Numbered from the stretch's first letter, positions 45,962 through 55,481 are shown. The stretch: DNA of 64,000 nucleotides from Frigoribacterium sp. MEB024 (GCF_000878135.1 NZ_JXQZ01000017.1:1-64000), one strand, 5' to 3'. The notes: generated from the letters alone by a model not told the origin. Translations and numbers: made by a program.

Positions 45962-48960
45962 GCGCGCCCCCGCTCGGTCGGGGACGTACCGGCGACGGAC
46001 ACGGGGAGCGGCTCCTCTTCGGGTTCGGACACCTCGCTCGGGTGGCCGAACGCGTCCTCTTCTTCTTGACGGTCGACCTCGGCTCCGAGACTGCGGAGCA
46101 CGTCGAGGACCAGTCCGACGACCACGAGGTAGACGCCGACGTCGAAGAACGTCGACGTGACGAACTCGACGTGGCCGAGCAGCGGCACCTCGGCCTCGAA
46201 CCAGGTCGACGTGAGGGCGTCGACGCCGAAGAAGAGCGGGACGAGTGCCGTCGCGGCGACCGTGAGCAGACCGGCGCCCAAGAGCTTGCCGGCGTCGAGG
46301 GGTGCGGCCGCGCCGAGTTCGTACCGCCCGCCGGCGAGGTACCGCGCCACGAAGGCGAAGCCCGCGACCAGACCGCCGGCGAAGCCGCCGCCGGGCAGGT
46401 TGTGACCGGCGAAGAGGAGGTAGATCGAGACGACGATGATGGCGTGGAAGATCAGCCGGACGACGACCTCGAGCAGGATGGACCGGTTCTGCGGAGCGAG
46501 TTTGCGCCCGGCCAACAGCCAGGCGCGCCGGTCGCCCTCGGTGCTGTCGCCGATCTGTGCCGTCGCCCCGCCGGCGGGCACGACCGGGGCCGGCTCGCGC
46601 ACGGGTCGCACCCGTGCCAGGAAGCGCTGCGCGCGCGTGCGTCGCTCGGGCCGGGGCAGGACGTCGGCGCGGGACGTCAGGAAGACGAGGCTCGCCACGC
46701 CCGTGGCAGCGACGATGAGGACGGCGATCTCGCCCATGGTGTCCCACCCGCGGATGTCGACGAGCGTCACGTTGACGACGTTTCGGCCGTGGCCACCGTC
46801 GACGGCGAGATCGGGGAAGGCGCCGGAGATGGTGGGGATCGAACGCGCCCCGAGGGCGACGACGGCGATGGCGGCCATGACGGAGCCGACCGAGACGCCG
46901 ATGACGGCCCGGATCGCGCGGTGGGTGCGCCCGTTCCGCTCGCCCAGGCGGGCCGGCAGCCGACGCAGCACGAGGACGAACGCGATGAGGGTGATGGTCT
47001 CGATCAGGGCTTGCGTCAAGGCCAGGTCGGGGGCCCCGTGCAGGGCGAAGAGCGCGGCCATGCCGTAGCCGGTCACGCCGACGAGGACCACGGCCTGGAA
47101 CCTCTTGTTCGACAGCGCCGAGGCGATGGCGCCGATGATCATCAACCCGCCGATGGCGAGCTGCGCGGGGTAGTCCCAGAGCACGGCGGTGGTCGGCCAG
47201 TCGCTGTTGAGCGCCAGCGTCACCGCCGACGAGGCGATGAACACGACGAGGATGGTCGCGAGATAGAACGGCAGCGAGCCGCGCTGCGTCGTCGCGGTCG
47301 TCCGTGACGCCGTGCGGTCGATGGTCGCCATGATGCGCACGTACCCGTCGGAGGCGCGGGGCAGGAACGAGACGGCCTTCTGCACCTGCGACACCCGGTC
47401 ACGCTGCCAGAACAGCAGGCCGCCGACGACGAGCGAGATCGCGGTGAAACCGAGCGCGGGCTCGACTCCGTGCCACAGCGCCAGGTAGTACGGCTCGTGC
47501 TCGCCCGGTGAGGCGGGGAGCGTGTCGGCGTAGCGCGCGAACACCGGGCCGACCTGGTACGAGACCAGACCGAGGACCACACCGGCGACGGCCAGGACGA
47601 TCGGCGACGCGAGGAAGTCCACGTGCTCGCGGACGAAGTCGACCGGTTCGACGCCCTTCTTGCGCCCGAAGGCCCCCCAGAGGAAACGCAGGCTGTACGC
47701 GGTGGTCAGGATCGACCCGACGACCACACCCACCAGCGCGATCACGCCCCAGGCCGAGCCGGTCACGGCGTCGTCGTAGAGTGCCGTCAAGACGGCCTCC
47801 TTCGCGACGAAGCCGAAGGTGGGCGGCACGCCGGCCATGGACGCGAGGGCGAGAATGGTCACCACGAGGAGGACGGGCGCCTGGCGACCCAGCCCGCACA
47901 GTTTGCGGAGGTCTCGCGTGCCCGCCCGGTGGTCGATGACCCCCACCACGAGGAAGAGCGTCGACTTGAACAGGGCATGGGCGACCAGCAGGGCGAGCCC
48001 GGCGAGGGCCGCGTCGCGGGTGCCGAAACCGACCACGATCGTCAGGAAGCCCAGCTGGCTCACCGTGCCGTAGGCCAGGACGAGTTTCAGGTCGTGCTGG
48101 CGGAGGGCGCGGTAGCCGCCCAGGACCATCGTGACGACCCCGACGGTCACGATGATCTCTTGCCAGCCGGGCTGGTCGTGGTAGCCGGGCGCGAGCCGGG
48201 CGACGAGGTAGATGCCCGCCTTGACCATCGCCGCGGCGTGGAGGTAAGCACTGACCGGCGTCGGTGCGGCCATGGCGGCCGGCAGCCAGAAGTGGAACGG
48301 CACCAGTGCCGACTTCGAGAGGGCCCCGACGAGCACGAGCACGACGGCCACCGTGACCACCGTGCCGGTGGGCGGCTGCTCGACGAGCTGCGACAGCGAA
48401 CTGGTGCCGCCCTGGACGGCGAGGATCACGAGGCCGACGAGCATCGCCAGCCCGCCCGCGGTCGTGACGATGAGGGCCTGCAACGCGGCACCGCGGCTCG
48501 CCTGCTTCGCCGTGTAGTGCCCGATGAGCAGGTACGAGAAGACGCTCGTGGCCTCCCAGAAAACGAACAGGACGAAGACGTCGTCGCTCGTCACGAGGCC
48601 GTACATGGCCCCCGCGAAGGCCACGAGCACGGCCGCGAACCGAGCTCGACCGGCCTCGTCGCGCTCGAAGTACCGGGCGCAGTAGACGAGCACGAGGCCG
48701 CCGACGCCGGTCACGACCAGCGCGAGCACCCAGGCGAGCACGTCCATGCGCAGCGTGAGCGAGATGGCGAGTTGCGGGATCCAGGGCACGGCCTCGGTGG
48801 GAACCTCACCCGACAGCACCGCGGGCCCCTGGAACGCCGTGAAGACGAAGGCGACGAAGGGCACGACGGACGCCCAGAGGAAGAGCGATCGACCGAGTCG
48901 CCCTCCGACGCAGGCCACGACGACGGCCGCCACGGCGAACGTTGTCAGGACTACGATCAC
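45958..48960 (-). CDS. mnhA: Na+/H+ antiporter subunit A with fused subunit B domain (MnhA/B)
   Basis: A 1000-residue fusion. The N-terminal part (about 1-500) is the ND5-like antiporter core, with WEATSVFSYLLIGHY, SKSALVPFHFWLPAAMAAPTPVSAYLHAAAMVKAGIYLVARL and GVPPTFGFVAKEAVLTAL. The middle (about 560-750) carries the DUF4040-type spans (VTGYGMAALFALHGAPDLALTQ). The last 170 residues form the MnhB domain (HNLPGGGFAGGLVAGFAFVARYLAGG) and an acidic end. It heads the mnhA-C-D-E-F-G operon, and no separate mnhB is present. The role is alkali, Na+ and pH tolerance. A likely -10 (TAGTCT) lies about 70 bases upstream. Confidence 0.95.
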   Translation of the reverse strand: MIVVLTTFAVAAVVVACVGGRLGRSLFLWASVVPFVAFVFTAFQGPAVLSGEVPTEAVPWIPQLAISLTLRMDVLAWVLALVVTGVGGLVLVYCARYFERDEAGRARFAAVLVAFAGAMYGLVTSDDVFVLFVFWEATSVFSYLLIGHYTAKQASRGAALQALIVTTAGGLAMLVGLVILAVQGGTSSLSQLVEQPPTGTVVTVAVVLVLVGALSKSALVPFHFWLPAAMAAPTPVSAYLHAAAMVKAGIYLVARLAPGYHDQPGWQEIIVTVGVVTMVLGGYRALRQHDLKLVLAYGTVSQLGFLTIVVGFGTRDAALAGLALLVAHALFKSTLFLVVGVIDHRAGTRDLRKLCGLGRQAPVLLVVTILALASMAGVPPTFGFVAKEAVLTALYDDAVTGSAWGVIALVGVVVGSILTTAYSLRFLWGAFGRKKGVEPVDFVREHVDFLASPIVLAVAGVVLGLVSYQVGPVFARYADTLPASPGEHEPYYLALWHGVEPALGFTAISLVVGGLLFWQRDRVSQVQKAVSFLPRASDGYVRIMATIDRTASRTTATTQRGSLPFYLATILVVFIASSAVTLALNSDWPTTAVLWDYPAQLAIGGLMIIGAIASALSNKRFQAVVLVGVTGYGMAALFALHGAPDLALTQALIETITLIAFVLVLRRLPARLGERNGRTHRAIRAVIGVSVGSVMAAIAVVALGARSIPTISGAFPDLAVDGGHGRNVVNVTLVDIRGWDTMGEIAVLIVAATGVASLVFLTSRADVLPRPERRTRAQRFLARVRPVREPAPVVPAGGATAQIGDSTEGDRRAWLLAGRKLAPQNRSILLEVVVRLIFHAIIVVSIYLLFAGHNLPGGGFAGGLVAGFAFVARYLAGGRYELGAAAPLDAGKLLGAGLLTVAATALVPLFFGVDALTSTWFEAEVPLLGHVEFVTSTFFDVGVYLVVVGLVLDVLRSLGAEVDRQEEEDAFGHPSEVSEPEEEPLPVSVAGTSPTERGRA

Positions 48961-49101
48961 GGCGACCTCCGTCGGCTGGCGACCTCGTCGAACCGGCTCG
49001 GCTGAGCGGCGGCGGGGAGTCGCGGCGGAGAGTCCAGACTACCTTGCGGTCGCCTGGGAATGCTCAGACCGGATCATCACACCCGTGCAAGACATGCGGG
49101 G

Positions 49102-49881
49102 TCAGGCATGCCCCAGGTGCTCACGCAGACCGGCCAGTTCGACGAGCAGGTCGGCCATCGCGGCGGGGTCCGCGACGCGGTGCATCGCCCCTGTCTCTCC
49201 CGGGCCGACCTTGATCGACAGGTCGCCCTGGCCGAGCGCTCGGAAGCCGTCCTCGTCCGTCACGTCGTCCCCCGCGTAGAGGACGCCCGTGGCCTCGACG
49301 GCTTCACGGAGTCGGTCGATGCCGTCATTCTTGCCGGTCGCCCGGACGGCGAACTCGAGCACGTTCTTGCCGATCCGCTCGTGCATGCCGCCGAGCGCAC
49401 CGACGGCCTCGCGGGCGGCACCGTGGACGGCCTCGGTCGTCGCGGCGTCCGCGAGCCGCGTGTGCAGGGCGAGGCCAGCGGGCTTCTCTTCGACGAAGAC
49501 GCCCTCACGCCCCTCGGCCGCACCGTGGACGGCGTCGGACAGGCGCGCGCGGGCAGCCCGCTCGTCGTCGCTCAAGGAGGTCTCGTGACCGTCGATCCGG
49601 ACCTCGATGCCGTGCGAGCCGACCAGCAGCACCTCGTCGGGGGTCTGGCTGACCTCGACCAGCGAGGCGAGGTCGCGCCCGGACACCAGGGCCACGGTGG
49701 TCTGGTCGAGGGCCGACAGGCGCGTGATCGCGTCCAGGGCCGCGGGCAGCGCCCGGGCCTGCAGGGGCGCGTCGACCTCGGGGGCGAGGGTGCCGTCGAA
49801 GTCGAGGGCCACGAGGAGGCGCGGGGTCGTCGCGAGGCGACCGAGCGCGTCGCTGAGCGCCAGGGAGTCGGAACCGGTCAC
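49102..49881 (-). CDS. otsB: Trehalose-6-phosphate phosphatase
   Basis: A HAD-family phosphatase releasing trehalose from trehalose-6-phosphate. The 259-residue protein has catalytic motif I ALDFDGTLAPEV near residue 24, LVSGRDLASL, VGSHGIEVR, EEKPAGLALHTR, KNVLEFAV and YAGDDVTDEDGFRAL (motif IV). The GTG at 49881 overlaps the otsA TGA (GTGA). A GGAGGCGCG repeat copy lies inside the codons for the PRLLV just before motif I. Confidence 0.95.
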   Translation of the reverse strand: MTGSDSLALSDALGRLATTPRLLVALDFDGTLAPEVDAPLQARALPAALDAITRLSALDQTTVALVSGRDLASLVEVSQTPDEVLLVGSHGIEVRIDGHETSLSDDERAARARLSDAVHGAAEGREGVFVEEKPAGLALHTRLADAATTEAVHGAAREAVGALGGMHERIGKNVLEFAVRATGKNDGIDRLREAVEATGVLYAGDDVTDEDGFRALGQGDLSIKVGPGETGAMHRVADPAAMADLLVELAGLREHLGHA

Positions 49882-51383
49882 GAGGCGTCGCCGCCCGTCG
49901 CGTCCGAGGCCGAGGCCGGGGCCGGGGTGATCTGCTGCCCCGGTCGCACGTTCTCGAGGGCCTGGAGGAAGGACGCCGACCACTTGGCCACGTCGTTCTC
50001 GAGCACGCGGCGGCGGAGAGCCCGCATGCGCGTGGTGCGGTCCCGCTTGGGCATCTCGACGGCACGCATGATCGTGTTCTTGAGGCCGCCGATGTCGTGC
50101 GGGTTGATCAGCAGGGCGCTCTTGAGCTCGTCGGCCGCGCCGGCGAACTCGCTGAGCACGAGCACGCCGTCGTTGTCGCGACGAACCGCCACGTACTCTT
50201 TCGCGACCAGGTTCATCCCGTCGCGCAGCGCCGTGACCAGCATGATGTCGGCGGCGAGGTACAGCGCCACCATCTCTTCACGGGGGTAACCGTGGTGGTG
50301 GTAGCTGATGGCCGTGTGGCTCATGGTGCCGTAGTCGCCGTTCACGCGGCCGACGGTCAACTCGATCTCGTCGCGCAGCTGCTTGTACGTCTCGACCCGC
50401 TCGCGGCTCGGGCTCGCGACCTGCACGAGCGTGGCGTCCTCGACGCTGAGCCGACCGTCGGCGAGCAGCTCGCCGAAGGCTTTCATGCGGTGCCGGATGC
50501 CCTTGGTGTAGTCGAGACGGTCGACGCCGAGCATGATCGTCTTGGGGTTGCCGAGGCCCTCGCGGATCTCGCGGGCCCTGGCCTGGACGTCGGGTCGGGC
50601 GGCGAGCTGTTCGTAGCTGGCGGCGTCGATCGAGATCGGGAAGTGCTTCGCCAGCACCCGGCGCACCTTCGTGCCGCGGCGCGACACCGGCGCGGACTCG
50701 TCGTCGACCGGCACCTCGATGTAGGGGCGCGTCGTCGAGTAGCCGAGCAGGTGTCGGACGGCGCGCGAGAAGTTCGACGCGTCGTCGGCCCGCTGGAAGC
50801 CGATGACGTCGGCGCCGAGCAGGCCCTCGACGATCTGCTGCCGCCAGGGCAGCTGCGAGAAGATGCCGAGCGGCGGGAACGGGATGTGGTTGAAGAACCC
50901 GATGGTGACGTCGGGTCGGGCCTCGCGCAGCATCTTCGGCACGAGCTGCAGCTGGTAGTCCTGCACCCAGATGGTGCCGCCCTCTTCGGTGATCTCGGCG
51001 GCCCGGTCGGCGAAGCGCTGGTTGACCTGCACGTAGGACTCCCACCAGACCCGGTGGTAGGTCGGTGCCGCGATGACGTCGTGGTAGAGCGGCCACAGCG
51101 TGTCGTTGCTGAAGCCCTCGTAGTAGCGCTGCACCTCGTCGGCGCTGAGCGGCACGGGGACGATCTCGATCCCGTCCGCCTCGAAGGGCTCGAACTCGAG
51201 GTCGGGCTGTCCCGCCCAGCCCACCCACGCACCGTCGTTGGCCTTCATGACCGGCTCGAGGGCGGTGACGAGACCCCCGGGCGAGTGCTGCCAGGACGCC
51301 GAACCGTCGTCGGCGACGACCCGGTCGACGGGGAGGCGGTTGGAGACGACGACGAAGCCGTAGCGTGCGGGGGTGTCAGGCAT
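49878..51383 (-). CDS. otsA: Trehalose-6-phosphate synthase
   Basis: A GT20 glycosyltransferase joining UDP-glucose (or another NDP-glucose) and glucose-6-phosphate. The 501-residue protein shows VVSNRLPVDRV, SPGGLVTALEPV, IWVQDYQLQLVPKMLR, FFNHIPFPP, GVDRLDYTKGIRHRMKAF and LRDGMNLVAKEYVA. The ATG is preceded by AGGAG. Further upstream TAATCT (in GATAATCTGG) fits a -10. With otsB it forms the OtsAB pathway, a compatible solute route matching the betaine importer and MscS nearby. Confidence 0.96.
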   Translation of the reverse strand: MPDTPARYGFVVVSNRLPVDRVVADDGSASWQHSPGGLVTALEPVMKANDGAWVGWAGQPDLEFEPFEADGIEIVPVPLSADEVQRYYEGFSNDTLWPLYHDVIAAPTYHRVWWESYVQVNQRFADRAAEITEEGGTIWVQDYQLQLVPKMLREARPDVTIGFFNHIPFPPLGIFSQLPWRQQIVEGLLGADVIGFQRADDASNFSRAVRHLLGYSTTRPYIEVPVDDESAPVSRRGTKVRRVLAKHFPISIDAASYEQLAARPDVQARAREIREGLGNPKTIMLGVDRLDYTKGIRHRMKAFGELLADGRLSVEDATLVQVASPSRERVETYKQLRDEIELTVGRVNGDYGTMSHTAISYHHHGYPREEMVALYLAADIMLVTALRDGMNLVAKEYVAVRRDNDGVLVLSEFAGAADELKSALLINPHDIGGLKNTIMRAVEMPKRDRTTRMRALRRRVLENDVAKWSASFLQALENVRPGQQITPAPASASDATGGDAS

Positions 51384-51491
51384 GGGGGTGGGTCAGCTCC
51401 TGTCGGATCGCCCGCACGGACGCGGGACGGCCAGATTATCAGCGGCGCCCAGACGCCCCCTGGCGGCCGGCGTACCCCTCTGCGGCGCCGG

Positions 51492-52262
51492 TCAGACGAG
51501 GCGCAGGGTCGCCTCGGCGGCCCGCACCAGCGCCACGCCGTAGCTCGGCCCGTGACCGGCGGCGTGCACGGCCAGCGGATGCAGCTGGTGCAGCGGCACG
51601 CGACCCTGCCATCCCTCCCCCAGCGGCGAGCGCGTCTCGTAGCCGGCCAGCACGTCGTCGAGGTGCGGGCAGCCGAACAACGCCAGCATCGCCAGGTCGG
51701 TCTCGGGGTGCCCGCCGTGGGCCGCCGGGTCGATCAGCACGACTCCCCCGCCGTCGAAGAGCACGTTGCCGGCCCACAGGTCGCCGTGGAGGCGAGCCGG
51801 CGGGACGTCGTCGTCGAAGGCACCGTCGGCGACGACGCGGCACGCCCGCTCGACGACCTCGAGGCCCGCCCGGTCGAGGCTGCCCGCCTCGACGGCGACG
51901 CGGGCGTACGGCAGGACCCGCTGTTCGGCGTAGAAGACGCCCCAGGTCGCCTTCGGTCGCACGGTCATCGATCGGCTGCCGATGAAGCACGGGCCCGTCC
52001 ACCCCCGAGGAGGCGCGCCGAACGCGTCCGCGCCGCTCGCGTGGGTCACCGCGAGCGCCTCGCCGAATGCCCGGGCGGCCTCGGCCGTGGGTCGGACCTC
52101 GTGCACGGGATCGAGGTCGATGCGCCCCGGCGACGCGGACTGCACGCCCACCGTGCGCGCGCCTCCTCGGGGCGTGGCCTCGGCGAGCCAGGCGAGCCCG
52201 GCCGCCTCGGCCTCGAAGAACCCGGCGGGGGCGTCGGCACGCTGCTTCGTGTACGAGGTCAC
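51492..52262 (-). CDS. Fructosamine-kinase family protein
   Basis: A 256-residue FN3K/aminoglycoside-phosphotransferase-like kinase. Family members phosphorylate sugars attached to protein lysines so that they detach. The catalytic ARLHGDLWAGNVLF (HxDxxxxN) lies near residue 150, and VLIDPAAHGGHPETDLAMLALFG supplies the metal-binding DPA and the typical GHPEADLAM block. The N-terminus is short. The GTG start lies only 18 bases from the corA start on the other strand, with a possible -10 (CATGCT) overlapping the corA -10. Confidence 0.9.
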   Translation of the reverse strand: MTSYTKQRADAPAGFFEAEAAGLAWLAEATPRGGARTVGVQSASPGRIDLDPVHEVRPTAEAARAFGEALAVTHASGADAFGAPPRGWTGPCFIGSRSMTVRPKATWGVFYAEQRVLPYARVAVEAGSLDRAGLEVVERACRVVADGAFDDDVPPARLHGDLWAGNVLFDGGGVVLIDPAAHGGHPETDLAMLALFGCPHLDDVLAGYETRSPLGEGWQGRVPLHQLHPLAVHAAGHGPSYGVALVRAAEATLRLV

Positions 52263-52267
52263 GGGAA

Positions 52268-52274
52268 TAGCATG
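52268..52274. promoter_or_regulatory. Overlapping divergent -10 elements for corA and the fructosamine-kinase gene
   Basis: TAGCAT (plus, 52268-52273) is seven bases before the corA ATG at 52281, and CATGCT (minus, 52274-52269) is six bases before the GTG at 52262. The two hexamers overlap by five bases in an 18-bp intergenic gap. The minus-strand hexamer is a weaker match. Confidence 0.45.
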
Positions 52275-52280
52275 CGCCTC

Positions 52281-53321
52281 ATGACCGACACCCGTCCCCC
52301 GCGCACCGAGGGGCCCCACGGCACCGCCGACGAGGGCGACCAGTCCGACACGACCATCGTCACGCGCGCCTATCGCGCGGGCGAGCTGATCGCCCACGAC
52401 TTCCCGCTGCACGAGGTGAGCGACCACCTCGAGACCGACGGCTGCCACGTGTGGATCGATCTCACCGACCCGACCGCCGGTGACCTCGCCGCGCTCGAGG
52501 ACGAGCTCGGCCTGCACGAGCTCGCCGTCGAGGACGCCCTGCAGGACGGACAGCGGCCCAAGATCGACCGCTACGACAACCATCTGTTCACGGCGCTCTA
52601 CGACGTGCGCTTCGACCGTGCCAGCGGCGTGCTCGACACGAGCGAGGTGAAGGCGTTCATCACCGAGCGCGCCCTCGTGACGATCCATCATCCCGAGTTC
52701 GACGTCGCCCGGCTGCAGGCGACCTTCGACCAGAACCGCGACCTGGCGTCGCACGGCGTCTCGTACTTCCTCTGGGGGCTGCTCGACTGCGTCGTGGACC
52801 GGCACTTCGACGCCACGGACGCGCTCGACGACGAGATCGAGGGCATCGCCGACGACCTCTTCGACCCGGCGCCCCGCACCATCGACGTGCAGAAGCGCTC
52901 TTTCGCCCTGCGCAAGAGCCTCGTCCAGCTGCGGCGGGTGGCGTCGCCGATGCGCGAGGTGCTGAACACCCTGCTGCGCCGAGACCTGAAGGAGGTCGAC
53001 GCCGACATGCAGCCGTACTTCCAGGACGTCTACGACCACGTGCTGCGCGTGGCCGAGCAGAACGACTCGCTGCGCGACCTCGTCTCGACCATCCTCGACA
53101 CGAACCTCAACCTGCAGTCCAACCGCATGAACCTGATCATGAAGAAGGTGACGAGCTGGGCCGCCATCATCGCGGTCCCCACGGCGATCACGGGGTTCTA
53201 CGGGCAGAACGTGCCGTACCCGGGGTTCCAGTCCCCCGCGGGCTTCGTCACGTCGTGCGTGCTGATCGTGGCGATCGGCGGCCTGCTCTGGTGGCAGTTC
53301 AAGCGCCGCGACTGGCTGTAG
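52281..53321 (+). CDS. corA: CorA-family magnesium/divalent cation transporter
   Basis: A 346-residue CorA-like channel: a cytoplasmic alpha/beta domain (about 20-240), a long stalk helix and two C-terminal membrane segments. The pore signature is YGQNVP, a GQN variant of the canonical GMN loop, at about residues 310-315; the protein ends KRRDWL. I chose the ATG at 52281 because TAGCAT is exactly seven bases upstream. An ATG at 52272 would overlap that hexamer. The ion may be Mg2+, Co2+ or Zn2+. Confidence 0.92.
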   Translation: MTDTRPPRTEGPHGTADEGDQSDTTIVTRAYRAGELIAHDFPLHEVSDHLETDGCHVWIDLTDPTAGDLAALEDELGLHELAVEDALQDGQRPKIDRYDNHLFTALYDVRFDRASGVLDTSEVKAFITERALVTIHHPEFDVARLQATFDQNRDLASHGVSYFLWGLLDCVVDRHFDATDALDDEIEGIADDLFDPAPRTIDVQKRSFALRKSLVQLRRVASPMREVLNTLLRRDLKEVDADMQPYFQDVYDHVLRVAEQNDSLRDLVSTILDTNLNLQSNRMNLIMKKVTSWAAIIAVPTAITGFYGQNVPYPGFQSPAGFVTSCVLIVAIGGLLWWQFKRRDWL

Positions 53322-53377
53322 TCCGCCGTTCCCGCACTGTTCACCGCGGGGTCGACGCCGCTCTGCCGCACCGGTCG

Positions 53378-53383
53378 TAGCCT
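53378..53383 (+). promoter_or_regulatory. -10 element of a leaderless promoter (TIM-barrel gene)
   Basis: TAGCCT lies six bases before the GTG at 53390, the same hexamer as before the DUF3515 gene. Confidence 0.45.
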
Positions 53384-53389
53384 GGCCGC

Positions 53390-54439
53390 GTGATCACGGT
53401 CGGAATGAGCACGTCCTGCGTCTTCCCGCTGTCGACCGACGAGGCCTTCCGGCTCGCTCGGCTCACCGGCTTCGACGGGGTCGAGGTGATGGTGACGGCC
53501 GACCGGACGACCCGGCGCGCCGACCTGCTCCGTGCGGCGACCGCGCGCTGGGGCCTGCCCGTGCTCTCGGTGCACGCCCCCGTGCTGCCCGTCGCGCACT
53601 TCGCCTTCGGCCGGGACCACGTCGACAAGCTCCGCCGGTCGGCCGAGCTGGCCCGCGAGCTGGGCGCCTCGACCGTCGTCGTCCACCCGCCGTTCGTCTG
53701 GCAGAGGTCGTTCGCGGCCCGATTCGTGGACGTCGTCCGCGAGATCGCCGCGGAGACGGGCGTCACCTTGGCGGTCGAGAACATGTTCCCCCTCCGGTTC
53801 GGGCCGGTGGGGTTCGACGCCTACCGCCCCGGGCCCGACCCCGTGGCGACCGACGTCGACGCGGCCACCCTCGACTTCTCGCACGCCGCCGTCGCCGGTC
53901 GCGACGCACTCGACCTCGCCCTGGCGCTCGGGCCCCGGTTGCGCCACGTCCACCTGACCGACGGCGTCGTGTCGTCCCGGCCGGGCGGGCTGCACGACCA
54001 GCACCTCGTACCGGGCGACGGCACGCAGCCGGTCGCCGAGGTCCTGACCCATCTGGCCCGGTCGGGCTGGTCCGGCGTCGTCGCCGCCGAGGTGCACACC
54101 GCCGGGGACGAGGAGGCGCGGCTCGGCCAGCTGAGGCGGACGCTCGCCTTCGCGCGTCGTCACCTGGCGACCACACCCACGTCGGGCGCCGTCGACCGGC
54201 CCCCTCAGACGACCAGGACCGTCGCGACGACCGCGAGCGGCACGGCGACCGCCGCCACCCCGAGCCCCGCGAGCACGAACCGTCCCCACGCGACCTCGAC
54301 GCCCATCGACGACAACCGGGAGTGCCAGAGCAGCGTCGCGAGCGAGGCCCAGGGCGTGACGAGGCAGCCGATGTTCACCCCGACGAGCACGGCCACGAGC
54401 CGCAACGGTGATCCGGCGACCGGTTCGAGGGCGAGGTAG
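53390..54439 (+). CDS. Sugar phosphate isomerase/epimerase-like TIM-barrel protein
   Basis: An AP-endonuclease-2/xylose-isomerase-like barrel. Residues 1-265 contain FDGVEVMV, VLSVHAPVLPV, ASTVVVHPPFVWQ, LAVENMFPLR, LDFSHAAVAG, HVHLTDG and VAAEVH, the metal-ligand strands of the family. The substrate is unknown. After about residue 265 the frame stays open through 80 Thr/Ser/Pro-rich residues and ends at TAG 54437-54439, overlapping the convergent permease gene by 235 bases. That tail is probably not functional and may reflect a lost stop codon near 54180. Confidence 0.85.
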   Translation: MITVGMSTSCVFPLSTDEAFRLARLTGFDGVEVMVTADRTTRRADLLRAATARWGLPVLSVHAPVLPVAHFAFGRDHVDKLRRSAELARELGASTVVVHPPFVWQRSFAARFVDVVREIAAETGVTLAVENMFPLRFGPVGFDAYRPGPDPVATDVDAATLDFSHAAVAGRDALDLALALGPRLRHVHLTDGVVSSRPGGLHDQHLVPGDGTQPVAEVLTHLARSGWSGVVAAEVHTAGDEEARLGQLRRTLAFARRHLATTPTSGAVDRPPQTTRTVATTASGTATAATPSPASTNRPHATSTPIDDNRECQSSVASEAQGVTRQPMFTPTSTATSRNGDPATGSRAR

Positions 54440-55359
54440 GCCGGCAGGTTGTTCGCGACGTTCGCGGCGACGGCGCTGCCGCCCGCGAGCCGCAGCAGGT
54501 CGGGCAGCTGGTCACCCGTGCCCACCACGGCACCGAGCAGGTCGGCGAGGCCGAGCGAATGGGCGGCCTCGACGACGAGGAAGAGCCCGCCGGCGAAGAG
54601 CAGGGTGCCCCACGGCACCAGCCCGATCCGCAGGACGCCCCGGCGCCGCACGGCCGTGGCCACGACGAGCACGAGCGCCGCGACGGCCGCGGGGATCCAC
54701 ACCTCGACGCCCGAGACCAGGGCCGGCACGAGCAGTCCCGTCGCGACCGCGGCGACGCCGAAGAGCACGCGATCGGCCACGGGCTCGGACGACGGCGCCT
54801 CGAACCGGCCGACCAGCTGACGGCGGTAGCGCAGTCCGATCGCCACGACCGGGACGACGACGCCCACCACGGCGGCCGGCGCGACGAGGGCGGCGAACTG
54901 CACGGGGGCCGGCGACCCCAGCTCGTGCAGGGCGAGCAGGTTGGTGAGGTTCGAGACCGGCAGCAGCATCGAGGCGCAGTTCGCCAGCCACACCGTGGTC
55001 AGGGCGAACGGCATCGGCGGCAGGCCCGCGTGCCGAGCGACGATCACGACCACCGGCGTGAGCAGCACGGCCGTCGTGTCGAGCGAGAGGAACACCGTGC
55101 AGAGCACGGCGAGCGCCACGACCAGGAGCCACAACACGAACACCCGGCCTCCGGCGAGCCGGGCCGAGGCGGACGCCAACCAGGCGAAGAGGCCGGCCTC
55201 CGCTGCCAACTCGGCGACGATCGTGAGGCCGACGACGAACCCCAGCACGGGCGCGACCCGCTCGACGAGGGCGAGGAGTTCGTCGCCGGTCAGGACTCCG
55301 GTGACGACGGCCACGAGGCCGAGCGCCACGAACAGTCCTCCGAGCACGGCAGTGCGCAC
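54205..55359 (-). CDS. SLC13/ArsB-type permease
   Basis: A 384-residue membrane protein with about ten hydrophobic segments belonging to the ion-transporter superfamily that includes ArsB and SLC13. Two inverted substrate motifs are seen: LLPVSNLTNLLALHELG in the first half and VAANVANNLPAYLALEP in the second. The transported ion (arsenite, a dicarboxylate or another anion) is not determined, and no ars genes are nearby. It converges on the TIM-barrel gene with a 235-base overlap. Confidence 0.88.
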   Translation of the reverse strand: MRTAVLGGLFVALGLVAVVTGVLTGDELLALVERVAPVLGFVVGLTIVAELAAEAGLFAWLASASARLAGGRVFVLWLLVVALAVLCTVFLSLDTTAVLLTPVVVIVARHAGLPPMPFALTTVWLANCASMLLPVSNLTNLLALHELGSPAPVQFAALVAPAAVVGVVVPVVAIGLRYRRQLVGRFEAPSSEPVADRVLFGVAAVATGLLVPALVSGVEVWIPAAVAALVLVVATAVRRRGVLRIGLVPWGTLLFAGGLFLVVEAAHSLGLADLLGAVVGTGDQLPDLLRLAGGSAVAANVANNLPAYLALEPVAGSPLRLVAVLVGVNIGCLVTPWASLATLLWHSRLSSMGVEVAWGRFVLAGLGVAAVAVPLAVVATVLVV

Positions 55360-55481
55360 GGCATTCTCCTTCGACCGCGGGACGCACCGGCACGGGACGC
55401 CGGGCAGCTCAACTTACCCCCACCCGGACTCGTGCGACGTCACGCGGTACCGTGGTCGAAACGACCCCTGGGAGCCCCACC

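Noticed and set aside
49090-49120. Possible hairpin between otsB and mnhA
   Set aside because: Only short imperfect pairing around ATGCGGGG/CATGCCCC; not convincing as a terminator.
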